64,000 nt of DNA from positions 54,390,036-54,454,035 of the forward strand of contig OZ023270.1 in NCBI GenBank assembly GCA_964006375.1. Direction: 5' to 3'. A program made the translations under genes and the position numbers. Of the stretch, positions 33,085-43,875 are shown in pieces. The stretch is from Tillus elongatus (taxonomy: Eukaryota; Arthropoda; Insecta; Coleoptera; Cleridae). Under the pieces are notes generated by a model. The model was not told where the DNA came from and ran no database searches. It was given only the letters and a program-made list of their open reading frames with translations. Every line of letters begins with the position of its first letter. Position 1 is the first letter of the stretch.

Positions 33085-34164
33085 ATGGTGTATTCTGTAG
33101 AAGAAAGAGTTGAAATAATTACTCTTTTTTTCAAAAACGATGACTGTGCCAACCGTACCGCAAATTTGTTTAATGAACGACATCCAAACAGACATGTTAA
33201 CAGAAAATACATTTTGGAGTTAGTTGCAAAGTTTCGACAAAGTGGTTCAGTAGCCAACAACAAAAAACGGGATCCTGAAAGTGAATTCCCGGTTAGAAAT
33301 GAGACTACTGAGATTGAAGTTTTAGGACAAATTACAGCAGACCCAACTTTGAGCACGAAAAAATTGGCCACTGTTTCAAACATCAAAAGAAGAACTATTC
33401 AGCGAATATTGAAGCATCATAAACTTCACCCGTATAAAATTCATTTTGCACAACAACTGAATGAAGATGATTTTGATCGGCGGCTGGAGTTTTGTGAAGT
33501 TATGACTGCACGAATAGCTGATAACGAGAACTTTCTGTTTACTATCTGTTTTTCAGATGAGTGTACGTTTTTATTAAACTCTACAGTCGATCGTCATAAT
33601 TGTCGTTATTGGGCAGATAATAATCCAAGAAATTTTCACGAAGTCCACACTCAAACTCCACATAAATTGAATCTGGACTGGCATTTTTGGAGACCGTTTA
33701 ATCGGACCAATTTTTCTTGATGGCAATTTGAGTGGCGAAACGTATTTGCAGTTACTAGAAGATATCGTTTACCCTCTACTAACTGACATTGTTGAAAATG
33801 ATGATCGCTATCAAGAAAATCAATTAGTGTTTCAACAAGATGGAGCCCCTCCGCATTTTTTGCAACATGTTGGGGAGTTTTTGAAAAAAGAGTTTCCAGA
33901 GCCATGGATTGGGCGTAGAAGTGCTATTGAGTGGCCCCCCAGATCACCGGATTTAACTCTTTTAGACTTCTTTCTATGAGACCATTTAAAGAGTAGAATT
34001 TTCGCAACAGAACGGAGTCTCTGGAAGAATTACGACGACGCATTGTTGAAGAATGCCGTCTAATAACTCCACAAATGCTCCAGAATGTCAGAGCTCGTTT
34101 TGAACAAAATTTGTACTTTTGTATGGAAGCTGGTGGTCAACAATTTGAACACTTATTTAACTGA
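33085..34164 (+). pseudogene. Mariner transposase (DD41D), frameshifted
   Basis: Starts MVYSVEERVEIITLFFKN. Two helix-turn-helix regions follow (ANLFNERHPNRHVNRKYILE, then LSTKKLATVSNIKRRTIQRI). Catalytic blocks are CFSDECTFLLN near residue 160, VFQQDGAPPH near 33840, and PPRSPDLTLLDFFL near 33960. There are 41 residues between the second Asp and the third Asp of LLDFF, the spacing used to define the rosa-type mariners. Defects are one frameshift near 33673 and a TGA replacing the Trp codon after DFFL. The C-terminal part to 34164 (RARFEQNLYFCMEAGGQQFE) is otherwise open. In life the enzyme would cut the element ends and insert at TA. Confidence 0.85.
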
Positions 34165-34543
34165 ATAAACATTTTTGAACGTTTGGTTTTGTTTTTTAGT
34201 TTATTTTTTTTTAACGAAAAATTGACTAATTAGTGCATTTCTTATCACAATGAAGGAAATACGTTCTTGCAACTCCAACTATGAATAATTTTTAAACGAG
34301 TGGATAATAAATAGTGTGCTGAATTCAGAAAAAAAAAGAGCTTTGAAATGATGTTACACTCGACCCATGTTCTCTATTTAAAATATAAGGGTTGTTATCA
34401 CCACCCTTAAGGGGTTGATGTGATAAAGTTGAGTTTTATGTCAAAACATGTCCCCCTCAATATTAAAATTAACGTGTTTCAGCGTTTCTTTAAAAAAAAT
34501 TCTCTGGACGCAAATCGGTCTGTTACGTTTTCAATTCGCCACC

Positions 34544-34547
<4 letters not shown>

Positions 34548-34632
<85 letters not shown>
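34548..34632. repeat. (AT)n microsatellite right of the mariner
   Basis: Continuation of the AT tract into which the mariner inserted. Confidence 0.95.
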
Positions 34633-34634
<2 letters not shown>

Positions 34635-35024
34635 TATTTATATATAGTGTGGAACAGCCAAATAAAATAAATTCAGTATCTCAATTATTGTGCATATTTC
34701 TAAAAAAGGTCGTTTTAAATTAAAAAACTACATCCTGCAAAATGAAAACTTCACCCATACATTCAACCCCATTCGAGTGACAGTTAGGACCTCCAAGTTT
34801 TTAAATAAGAGTAGGGGCTTGCGATACCTCATGTGCAAGATCTCTTTATTCTCTATTCAAAAATGTTATCGTTTTAAAATTTATTGCGAAAATCAACAGT
34901 AAAAAATGATGTATCTGACAAACTTCGTTACAACACACTATAAAAATTAATTACTAATCGCGTCATATTCTTGATAATGATAAAAAAAATAAAAAACACA
35001 TCAATCTTAATGTTGTATACAATA
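34633..35024. other. No gene
   Basis: AT-rich, starting GTGTGGAACAGCCAAATAAA, which could be a transposon end for the transposase fragment that follows; no partner was found. Confidence 0.35.
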
Positions 35025-35230
35025 CTGTTCACATATTCCCTTAAGAAGTAATCGGGTGATCATGCTGGCCATTCTAACAATCCTTGCCTCTCTGTCCATC
35101 GATTTGGAAATATTAAGTCACCGTACTGCCGGATTGATATGGTAATGTGCCAGTGTCCCATCCTGCTGGACCCATCTCACATTCGCTGGAGCTTGTGGGT
35201 TTGCTCTATCAGAATATAAGTTTAACATAT
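35025..35230 (-). pseudogene. Mariner-like (IS630-type) transposase fragment
   Basis: The minus strand reads RWVQQDGTLAHYHINPAVR, a decayed second-Asp block. After a frame change it reads WTERQGLLEWPA-stop-SPDYF, matching RWIGRxGxxEWPARSPDLxP of the family. About 70 codons with two frame changes and one stop. Confidence 0.55.
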
Positions 35231-36223
35231 GCCGCAATATGGTGTTAATATATGTTGTTGAAAAGACGGTTTTCAGTAGTAGTAGGATTTAATTATATTA
35301 TGCCAACTTAATTTTTAAATTAAATAATTTATAAGTATAAACAAATCCATTAAGATTATAAAGACAACATTTGTTTTTAAACATGCAGATGAAAGTTTCA
35401 ATAAGAAGGTTTATGCTAAAAGTCACTGTTCTAACTTGACTGTCAAGATGCTGTAATTTGGTTACTCTTTTAGTTAATATAAACAATATAAAAAATAATC
35501 CAAAAATTTTGAGCCATAGACATTTTAGATATTATTGCTATTAATTTAAATAATAAGGCTCGTATAGTGGTCTGTTTAATGTAGTTCAGCAATATAAAAT
35601 ACTTGTAAGTACGATTATATTATTTTTAAACTGGTGTTTACCTGCTATAATTTCAGATTGAAAAGACTGTTTTCTATCTTTCTTGTTTGACAAGTTTATT
35701 CGCTTATAGAATATCTTTATAGTCTTTATTTTCATTTTCTAACAGCTTTACCGATCTCGAATCATGAGGAAGCTTGAAAGTAACATTAGACAAGTATTTG
35801 AAACATCTAGAAACAAGAAATAAAAGATATTTTCTATCTCGGTTAACACTTTATCTCGTAAACTTACAAAAATCCTTATAAGATTAAGGTGCCATAAATT
35901 AGAAAACAATGAATAGAGAATGGCTTACCATCTGCTTTTTACTTGCTGCTTACGAATTATAAACATTTTCTGAAAATCTTGGATACATTAGAATCAATTT
36001 CTGGTAGCCGTATGGGCTTGTGGAATGTGATCAAACAAGTAAAATGCAGAAACATATTCACCGGAAATACAATATTTTAGTGGGATCGTCAACTTTTATA
36101 AAAGATGGATATTAAAATAAAGGTGAATTGAGGTATCGTTATTGAATGCTAATGGTTTTATTTAAATTAAAGAAAGAAAAAATTTTGACAAAAACTGCAA
36201 AATAAGACACTAAATACGAATAT
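35231..36223. other. No recognised feature
   Basis: About 1 kb of AT-rich sequence with no coding potential, terminal repeats or similarity to other parts of the window. Confidence 0.4.
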
Positions 36224-36611
36224 TACATACAGACTTGGAGATTACTTCTCTGGCTTCACTGTCGGTTTTCTTTTTTGTAGGTGAAGGACGTAGCCAGCGC
36301 GTAAGCTAACTGTAGCAAGTGGCCCTTACGAATTATGGATGTTCTAGGATGTTCTTTAACGTTTCTGTGACTATAGTTCTGCTGCTTGACAGCATTCTCT
36401 GTCTGGGAATGCTGTCTGAGAATGCTGCTCAGACAGAGAATGCTCTCAATCAGCGAAACTATAGTCACAGAAACGTTGAAGAACATCCTAGAACATCCAG
36501 AATTCGTAAGGGCCATTTGCTACAGTTAGCTTACACGCTGGCTACGTCCTTCACATACAAAAAAGAAAACCAACAGTGAAGCCAGAGAAGTAGTCTCCAA
36601 GTCTGTATGTA
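36224..36611. mobile_element. 388-bp foldback element
   Basis: A near-complete palindrome: TACATACAGACTTGGAGA at the left and TCTCCAAGTCTGTATGTA at the right, with two arms of about 190 bp meeting near 36418. The arms are about 90 percent identical by eye, so both strands contain the same 86-codon open frame, an artefact of symmetry. The ends TA...TA suggest a TA-targeting MITE. It could fold into one long RNA hairpin if transcribed. Confidence 0.8.
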
Positions 36612-36829
36612 GTATGGACAAGTTTCGTCAAGTAAGGGCAACAACAATTAATGAACTAACTACGAAGTTAGTTACCCTGGAAACTTTTCAGAAAGCAAAA
36701 TTAAATTTAGTTGCTATGGTAACCACCATGACGTTTTGTAAGTAAACTGTCGAAGTTCGACATCGAAAAATTGAATTGTGACAAAAATATAAATGATTAA
36801 AAGCCCCGTGTCGGACAAACAACTAGATT

Positions 36830-37575
36830 TAGGTAAAAAAAGTTTTGGTCAGTTATTAAGTATCCATTTTTTAAAGATTTATCAGGCAGACAAAGGTTTT
36901 GCGTTATGGTAAAACCCTAAGGTGATCAATGTCCTTCGTACGCTTCTATTAGAAACTGTGTTGCAGGATTCAAAAGAGGACGGTCGAATGTTCAAGATGA
37001 GGACTGTTTTGCATAACTAATTTCTGTGACCACTCCAGAAAATATTGTTCTGTCCATGAAATGATCTTAGAAGATTGACGAATTAGGCTGATGTATATAG
37101 CAAAAGCATTGCACCTTTCCTATGAGTGTGCGTTTTACATTGTTCATTGCGACTTGAGAATAAGTAATCTTTCGGCAAAATGGATTCCAAAATTCTTGAA
37201 CGCTGATCAGAATCGCGCTCATTTGACATTGTCGAAGTAAATGTGCTACCGGTTTGAAAAATATTCCTCAAAGTTTTTGGGTCGCTGTGAAAGATGGGTC
37301 TATCGATATGATCCACAGACTAAAGACTGGGTGCATTCCGGTTCCCACAACCCAAATAATTTCGCGTTCAAACGCCGGCTGGTTAGGTTTTTATTTCAGT
37401 TTTCTGGGACAAAATGGAATAAGTCTGCTAGATTTTGGGGAACAAGGTACACCCATCGGATGGGCATACTATAGTGCGTTACTGACTAAATTACGCAAGA
37501 AAATTGTGGGAGATGCCGCTTACAATTTGCCAAAGGTGTCCTCTTTTTACAATACAAGCCCCCTGCTCACAATTC
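36830..37575 (+). pseudogene. Mariner transposase relic (DD34D type)
   Basis: Readable in alternating frames: GDQCPSYASIRNCVAGFKRG (second helix-turn-helix of classical mariners, PSYATVKRWVAEFKRGR), TTPENIVLSMK, ALHLSYECAFYIVHCDL, LSAKWIPKFLNADQNR, then WVYRYDPQTKDWVHSGS in the position of ETWIHHYTPETK, and GTPIGWAYYSALLTKLRKKI. The second and third catalytic Asp blocks are unreadable. It has many stops and is clearly ancient. Unlike the DD41D copies it belongs to the classical mariner group. Confidence 0.75.
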
Positions 37576-38027
37576 GTTGACTAATAAGTAATTTTCAATA
37601 CATGGTCATTTTGGACCTAATTTTTCTTCCACTTAAAATACATAAAATAAACATAACACAAAATAGGGCCGAAATTGAAAAAAGGAACTTCAAAATAAAT
37701 GTAAGTTAATTATCAGAAGATAGCAAGTTTGGAAATGAATTTAGAGTTTAAAACACCAAGTATATACAAAATCCAAAACATATTCGAATTTCTCAAACTT
37801 TTGAAGACTCCAAATTTGACACTTTAAAATAAATAAAAAATGGCGACTGTGATGGCTTGAAAATTAAGGCAGTATTGTTATAGCTCCACCTGTAATGTTT
37901 CTTTGCGTCTTTGAAGTTCTGTTTATACAATAACTCCATTTATTTTAAATTTATATCACATACGATTTACTCTTGAAGGAAGAAGTAAAGCAATGGGTTA
38001 ATCTAATGGAAAGTAACGCTTTTAAGC
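37576..38027. other. No recognised feature
   Basis: AT-rich spacer that may include the decayed 3' end of the mariner relic. Confidence 0.4.
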
Positions 38028-38033
38028 CGTACC

Positions 38034-38280
38034 GTTAGAGCCTTGCTGATCCAGGGGTAATCACGTATTCCTTTGAGCCGAAGGTTACTGGGTTTGATTC
38101 TCAAGGTTTCCTTTTCACTTTTCCACCATGCGATGTTGGGCGTGTTAAAGATCCCTACCCTCCTTGCAGAAAAGCAAGGGTTCGACAAAATTTCCAGGAT
38201 AGTGAGGTGAATCTGCTCTCTGACGTCGGTGATTGGCCATAGTCGCAGAAATAGACCGACGTTAAAGTACAAAAAAAAAA
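38034..38280 (+). mobile_element. tRNA-derived SINE copy 4, internally deleted
   Basis: Head GAGCCTTGCTGATCCAGGGG, B box GGGTTTGATTCTCA (mutated). It then jumps from the CTTTTCACTTTT block directly to CCATGCGATGTTGGGC, deleting about 100 bp of body. It ends GACGTTAAAGTAC and an A10 run. A short CGTACC repeat (38028-38033 and 38281-38286) may be the target duplication. Confidence 0.85.
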
Positions 38281-38286
38281 CGTACC

Positions 38287-39040
38287 ATATGATACTCTTT
38301 ACTGAAAATTCCTTGTCGTATTGGAGAAAAGAAATACGTGAAAAATGTTAACGTTTTCCAACTATAAACCCTCCTTAGAACCTATATTGGTCGTAATGAG
38401 AGAAATAATACTACCTTAAGTAAAAAAGAATGCAATGCATTAATAAACTAATCAAAACAAACCACGGAAAATTAACGCATTTGATAATTTGGCAAGGTCG
38501 AGTGCAGTTCCTTACTGGTTTATTAATATTAATTAATTATTATTATTCACAATATTAACACCTTCACTTTGGCATAAGAATACACGTGTTTCCCATTGTC
38601 AGTGTGAAAACAGAAAAAAGATAACATGTGTTCTAGAACTTGTGTATCTCAGTGCAAGTATTGGCTATGTGCTTAGAATATGTGTTTCGTAGATGTTCGG
38701 CTGGGTGTGCCATAGCTACGTCTTGGGTAAGCTGCATTTTATAAATAAATTAGTCTCAATAAATTTGTGAAAGAAACTCAGCGAATATATTAGGTGATGG
38801 TGTTTGATTAGCAAAAAGAAACCTGACAAATCAGTTCCTGCAATCAATATTTTTCTATTAAATATGAATGACCTCTTAACTGAGATGTTCCAGCAGCATT
38901 TTTGCTGATGCTACAACTTTACGTAGTACATTTGTATGGGCTGCCAGACCTTCTGGTTTTAGACGGTGGCCTTTTCAAGACTTTCAGCTGCAACTGTTAA
39001 AAACTTTGTTAAATTGAATTTTTGTGAAATACCAAACTAC
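38287..39040. other. No recognised feature
   Basis: AT-rich; no coding potential. Confidence 0.4.
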
Positions 39041-39284
39041 ATTAGTATAGCCAGCCTTAAAACACTAAGTGAGTGGTGGACGTGCCGCCAACTAGTTGCG
39101 GAACCAAGTAGTATACTGTCACGCCAGATCCAAATAACACAAAGTGTTAAAAAATATAGACTGTATACAACTAACTAACAACTAACGCAACTAGGTGGCG
39201 GCACGTCCACCACTCACTTAGTGTTTTAAGGCTGGCTATACTATAGCCGTATTACTTTTGGTGCAGTTTTGTTACAATTAGTAT

Positions 39285-39327
39285 GCCGTACTGAAGAGCT
39301 CTAATGAGAGCAAAATCGGTCTACGGT
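39285..39327 (+). ncRNA. Hammerhead motif, unit 1 (core mutated)
   Basis: Helix I GCCGTA/TACGGT, core CTGAAGA, helix II GCTCT-AATG-AGAGC, then AAAA where GAAA is required, then TCGG, TC, and the helix I partner. The G to A change is at an essential core guanine, so self-cleavage should be lost. Confidence 0.6.
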
Positions 39328-39594
39328 TCTAATTGTTGCGAGAATGCATCTAGCCTTACATACTTTGTTCCTATATTGGGGTAGAAATGGGCCAGGGCTG
39401 ACAATTTTCTAAATTGTTTGTTAGTTGTATACAGTCTCCATCTGTTTAACACTTTGTGTTATTTGGAGCTGGCGTGACAACATACTAGTTGGTTCCGGAA
39501 CTAGGTGGCGGCACGTCCACCACTCACTTAGTGTTCTAAGGCTGGCTATACTATAGCCGTATTACTTTTGGCGCATTTTTGCTACAATTAGTAT

Positions 39595-39637
39595 GCCGTA
39601 CTGAAGAGCTCTAATGAGAGCGAAACCGGTCTACGGT
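39595..39637 (+). ncRNA. Hammerhead ribozyme, unit 2 (consensus core intact)
   Basis: Helix I GCCGTA (39595-39600) pairs with TACGGT (39632-39637), six pairs with one G-U. The core CTGAAGA (39601-39607) fits CUGANGA. Helix II is GCTCT/AGAGC around an AATG loop, followed by GAAA (39622-39625). CCGG leaves a one-pair helix III with a two-base loop, followed by the cleavage dinucleotide TC before helix I, giving the classical GUC triplet. All invariant bases are present. The very short helix III is as in type I hammerheads of Penelope elements and retrozymes, which often act as dimers. Confidence 0.75.
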
Positions 39638-39670
39638 TCTAATTGTTGCGAGAATGCATCTAGCCTTACA

Positions 39671-39875
39671 ACCACTATTGCCATTTTATATTTATTAGTG
39701 ATTGTAATGTCATTTTAGCATCGAAACTTATAATTTTTTATTTATTTATCAATGAAATTGTTTCTACAGTGTATAGACCACAACATCCACAAAAGAGGAT
39801 TGTGTGTGCAGAAATAGTATGATAACTTAAACATTAAAACGACAATGTAACTGATTATCCAGTCATAAAGTTTAT
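39671..39875. other. Spacer without features
   Basis: Short AT-rich spacer before the solo LTR. Confidence 0.4.
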
Positions 39876-39879
39876 ATAT

Positions 39880-41188
39880 TGTGACGGCCACTTGGGGTGG
39901 CCAGGGGTTAATACTAGTTTTCCCTAACCTGGGGAAGTTCGGGATGACTTCCGGGACACGGCTTTCCTACGGGATCATGCTCGAACGCCAGCGTTTATAG
40001 AGTTTATCAGGGACAAAACGCGCTCCCGCTGGATGCCCCCCTTCTCCCAAGGCACTGTCAACGGATACACTAGCCCAGGGTAGTTTCTAGTGGAGACAGG
40101 GTCCTCCTAAGCCAAGACAAAGTCCCCCGGGACTTCTGGTTATGGTTTTTATTAAAGAACTGGAGTCAAATTGTATTTGGGTGGATATTCTGGGAGAATA
40201 AATGAAATATCGAGTAAATTAAAATAAAATTCTATTCACTAATTATATATACAAGGAAATAACGGGGTCCTGTTACCAGGAAGCCTAACAATTATGGGCG
40301 GCCAGAGGCAGAGGTGGTTACTTGGCTTTAAATTATTGTGATAGTGATTAGCAGCGGGTGTTCCCAGGCGGGCATGCAAATTACAGGGTGCGTCGAACAC
40401 CACATAATTGTATGGCATCAACAAGTATTATCTACGGCCCATCATTCACACGTTCTCACTCGCACGCTCGGGGAGCCTTGTTCGGTGCGGAAGAAGACCA
40501 CCCCCGTTCCCGGATTTACGCCCCTCCAGAACGGGGACGCGGACGGCCCGGGACGCCAGGCGTCGCCTAGCTGTTTCAATCTGGACCAGCGCAGTCGCTG
40601 CTCTGTCCGAATCTACTCCAGCCAATACAGCTCCCAACCCCCAGAGCAGCCCGCCAGCGGAGACAGGGACGAAACGGTCCCCTCTAAGGTTCCCAGTGTT
40701 ATTGTGGGGCATTCCACATTTCGACCACAGGCAATAGAATCAGGTTTTCACCTCCCTGGGGTATTATCCGGTGACGAGGTTCACTACGCAATCGCTGCGG
40801 TGGGAAGCGGCGGTCTCGCTCGGCTTACTGGTCTTCTCCTGAACCTCGCGGGCTTTATAATTTCACTTATTTGCGACGGACGCAGTAGCTTGTTCGCGGT
40901 CACTACCCAACTGCCCACTCTCCGTCGGCGTTCCGTCCGGTCACACTTCTTTTCCGAAATCGCCCCCGCCTAATTGTCCCCTCTACCAATTATTCCGTTC
41001 AACATGCCGGATTTCGTATTTTCCTCCACGGAAAATGTTGAAAAATATTCCAACCCTCGCAAATCATTCGTATATTACTCCACGGAGAATGTTGGAAAAT
41101 ATTCCAACCTTTATGGTGTAACATAATGCAGTGGTTATGATGGTAAATTAGGCCGGATAATCTATCCAGGATTAGTCACTTCGTGACA
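39880..41188. mobile_element. Solo LTR, about 1.3 kb, GC-rich
   Basis: Starts TGTGACGGCC and ends CTTCGTGACA (TG...CA), flanked by ATAT on both sides (39876-39879 and 41189-41192), consistent with a 4-bp target duplication as made by many Ty3/gypsy integrases. It is much richer in GC than its surroundings. No second LTR, primer-binding site or gag-pol was found, so this looks like a solo LTR left by recombination. A 211-codon open frame at 40338-40973 has no recognisable domain and is probably chance in GC-rich DNA. Orientation is not determined. Confidence 0.65.
41037..41108. repeat. Two dyads in the solo LTR
   Basis: TCCACGGAGAATGTTGGAAAA-type units occur twice (about 41027-41055 and 41079-41108), each carrying the dyad GTTGGAAAATATTCCAAC (first copy with one change). 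They could be binding sites or a hairpin near the LTR edge. Confidence 0.7.
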
Positions 41189-41192
41189 ATAT

Positions 41193-42425
41193 TTCTAAGT
41201 TTTGTTAACACAAATCTATTTTTACAGACTAGCTAATCAAAATTTTTGAAGCTACTGTACCAAAAGTACTTTTTGCATAATGACTATTTTTTATTGTGAC
41301 TAACTTATGTCACTACCAAAAAAAATTTTAGGACACACGATACCAGAATAATCTTTTTAAATTCACCAATTTGGAAGCAGGCAAAATTTAAACGGCATTT
41401 TCTCATAAATACGTAAATTAGCTAACTCACATTGAATTCCAGTAAATCAAACAAAAATTTTACATTATTATAATGCAAAGAAATTACATAAACACAAAAA
41501 GATTTATGTTGTTTACCAACTTGTTGCAGCTTTTCTAGTTTTGCAAAGATAATGTATTCGGTATCGATACTTTTCTCACCTAATATCAATTTTTTATGGT
41601 TTATTTAAATTTAGAGGTGTTAGTTAAATTATGGACAGAAATGGTATCAGACTGTTGCGAACGTATTTTCCATTTGATCTCATCATTCAAACGGAATTTA
41701 AAATATTAAAAAAAGAAGCTCGTGTGTGATATTTAAATATAATTAAGTAAATGTTTGTAGCATTTTTATATCTTTTGGCGTCTATAGAATACGAATTTTA
41801 AATAAAACTTAATTTCGACTTTGAAACCGTCAACCTTTTTTTTAAATTTATTTATGTATATTTATGCATTTTAGTGATTTTACAGTCTTTTGTAGACAGG
41901 TTTCTCAAAGTCTACGCTTTTACAGGATATCTCAGTACCCAGTAGCATTAGGTAAAAATTTATATACGAGGCTTGATTTTTTAGTAACTACCGTCTGGAA
42001 ATTTGGTAGCTGTAGCGCTGCAGGACCGTTTCGCACATGCGCGCTGAGTGACTTAATTCATTGACTAGCCATCGCTAAAGAATTATTGGATCAGGTTGAC
42101 GTTTATTTACATGTTTATAACGCCACAGATCATTTAAAATCCCGCAAATTGTAAAATATGCACTGTCAGTTGTTTCTGAAATTCATGATACGTGAAGAAG
42201 GTCGTTTTTCATCTGCTTATTAGTAAAGTATGTATATTGAAAAAACGCCATGACCGATGGCACGGTAAGAAAATAAGCATAAGCATAAGTATTTCAATAT
42301 GGCCGTAGAAACTTGCACGATTGGGGAACAAACTTGGGAACAGTTTAAGGATGATCCGGTGCAAAATGTTGATAAACAATTTCGAGAAAACAGTCATCAT
42401 TATCCAATGAGTTTTCTCATGTTTT
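41193..42425. other. No gene; possible mariner end
   Basis: AT-rich sequence. ACGAGGCTTGATTTTTTAGT at about 41966 resembles a mariner terminal repeat, and the following 400 bp could hold an unreadable transposase, but I cannot support one. Confidence 0.35.
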
Positions 42426-42769
42426 AAGAAGTGTTCTCAGAACCTCGGTGGTTCAGTGGTAATAACGTGTGCATCTGCGTTCTCCTTTCACTTTTTTCAG
42501 TACATACTGTAACATTAACTTCAACCGAGGTTCTGGCATTGTATTTGAGCAAGTTGAATGTGTGCACGTTCCTACCTTCGGAGGGGTAAAGCCGTCGGTC
42601 CCGTGTCCATGCTATGTTGGCCACTATAAAGATCCCTACCCTCCTCATAGAAACGCAGGGCTTTGGCAAAATTTCCAGGATAGTGAGGTGAAACTGCTCG
42701 CTGGCGTCGGCGATTGGCCATAGTCGCGGAAATAGACCGACGTTAAAGACAAAAGAAAGAAGTGTTCTC
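42426..42769 (+). mobile_element. tRNA-derived SINE copy 5 with 13-bp target duplication, B box deleted
   Basis: AAGAAGTGTTCTC flanks the element at 42426-42438 and 42757-42769. The head AGAACCTCGGTGGTTCAGTG is followed by CATCTGCGTTCTCCTTTCAC. The stretch with the B box (GGGTTCGATCCCAGG in other copies) is missing. The body and end (GACGTTAAAGACAAAAG) are normal. Confidence 0.9.
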
Positions 42770-43051
42770 TCTAAAATTATAACAGAATGCGTACATTATC
42801 GCAAGTTGCGCCCACCCTTTGTTATACAAATGCTGACTGGGATGCACAAAACCAATCGTTTGTTCAAGGTTTTGACTTTCCTGGAGGGGTAAAGAAAAAT
42901 AATTGCCATGGAAGGCTCATTCAAAGTTAAGTTTTAAAATTCAAGAGATTCCAAAGACTTAACGCAACCGGTTTATGCAAGCAGAAGAGAAGGTTAATCA
43001 ATTAATAGGTGTATTTTCTACGTTCGAGCTTCTCATTACCCCTTAAGCTTA
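42770..43051. other. No recognised feature
   Basis: Spacer of about 280 bp without coding potential. Confidence 0.4.
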
Positions 43052-43185
43052 TTTTTAGTCAATTTTCTTTAACGAATTCACTAAGGAGGAGATCGCGACT
43101 TTCGAATTTTGAAAACATTTCTTCAAATGAGCGCGAACTAGGCCCCGTAGAACACATATGCGTGGTCAGTTTTAATTTATATCTG

Positions 43186-43271
<86 letters not shown>

Positions 43272-43560
43272 TGTCACACCGATAACTTAAAAAATAATAG
43301 ACCGATTTTCATAAAATTTGGTGGGTTACTTCCTTTTGCAAATGGCTTGGACAGGTTCGTTATCCAAGAAAATCGGACCAGTTTTTCTTGGAAAATTTTG
43401 TGTTTCCTTTCGGAAAAATTTTATATGTCCGGAAATAACAAAGCTATAGTATCAAAATTTGGTACGCGGGTTTATATAACTAAAGCAAAACTAGGTTCCG
43501 AACTTTAGATTTCCAAGTTAAAAGGCAAAAAAGTTATAGGCATTTAATGCAAGAAATTTT
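43052..43560 (+). mobile_element. HINE-like element copy H, 5' half
   Basis: The 5' end TTTTAGTCAATTTTCTTTAA with inverted partner, block GGAGGAGATCGCGACTTTCG, (AT)n at 43191-43269, and core CACACCGATAACTTAAAAAA onward. Similarity fades near 43560; no 3' hairpin follows. Confidence 0.75.
43191..43269. repeat. (AT)n tract in HINE copy H
   Basis: AT dinucleotides at the usual internal position. Confidence 0.95.
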
Positions 43561-43873
43561 GGTTTCTCTGGAGGCCAAATGAGGACACAAGACGAAGTAT
43601 TTTTGTATGATAAACACAACTTACCTAATTCTATAGACAAGGAAAACCATTTGGGGTTAAGGGGTCGAAAAATATTAAAACAGTAAAATGAGCTTTCATA
43701 CTCCAAAAAACAAGATTTTTATAAGACGTATACAATAGTGCATAATAGTGCATAATAGTCCACGGCAACAGTACATGTCATATTCAACTGACAATTTATT
43801 TTGACAAATGTCAGGTCTACTTTCAAGGTGACATGTAAATAAATATTTTCTTTTCTGACGTGTAATAGAAATA
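43561..43873. other. No recognised feature
   Basis: Spacer before the MITE; an ATAGTGCATAATAGT short repeat occurs at about 43737-43758. Confidence 0.4.
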
Positions 43874-43875
43874 TA

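Larger units (their letters stand above)
39045..39670 (+). mobile_element. Retrozyme-like tandem element with two hammerhead motifs
   Basis: A segment of at least 170 bp starting AACTAGGTGGCGGCACGTCC occurs at 39189-39360 and again at 39499-39670, about 95 percent identical, a period of 310 bp. Each copy ends shortly after a hammerhead-type motif. Left of the first copy, about 39050-39180 is the inverse of the spacer plus unit start (for example CGTCCACCACTCACTTAGTG appears inverted). It has no coding sequence. Tandem non-coding units of a few hundred bases, each with a type I hammerhead, are the hallmark of animal retrozymes and of Penelope-type terminal repeats. Confidence 0.7.

Noticed and set aside
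36256..36579. Two opposing 86-codon genes
   Set aside because: They are mirror images produced by the foldback element.
40338..40973. 211-codon open frame in the GC-rich LTR
   Set aside because: No recognisable domain, overlaps other open frames, and lies wholly inside a structure that looks like a solo LTR.
41966..42400. Possible mariner with ACGAGGCTTGATTTTTT end
   Set aside because: I could not read a transposase in any frame or find the opposite end.
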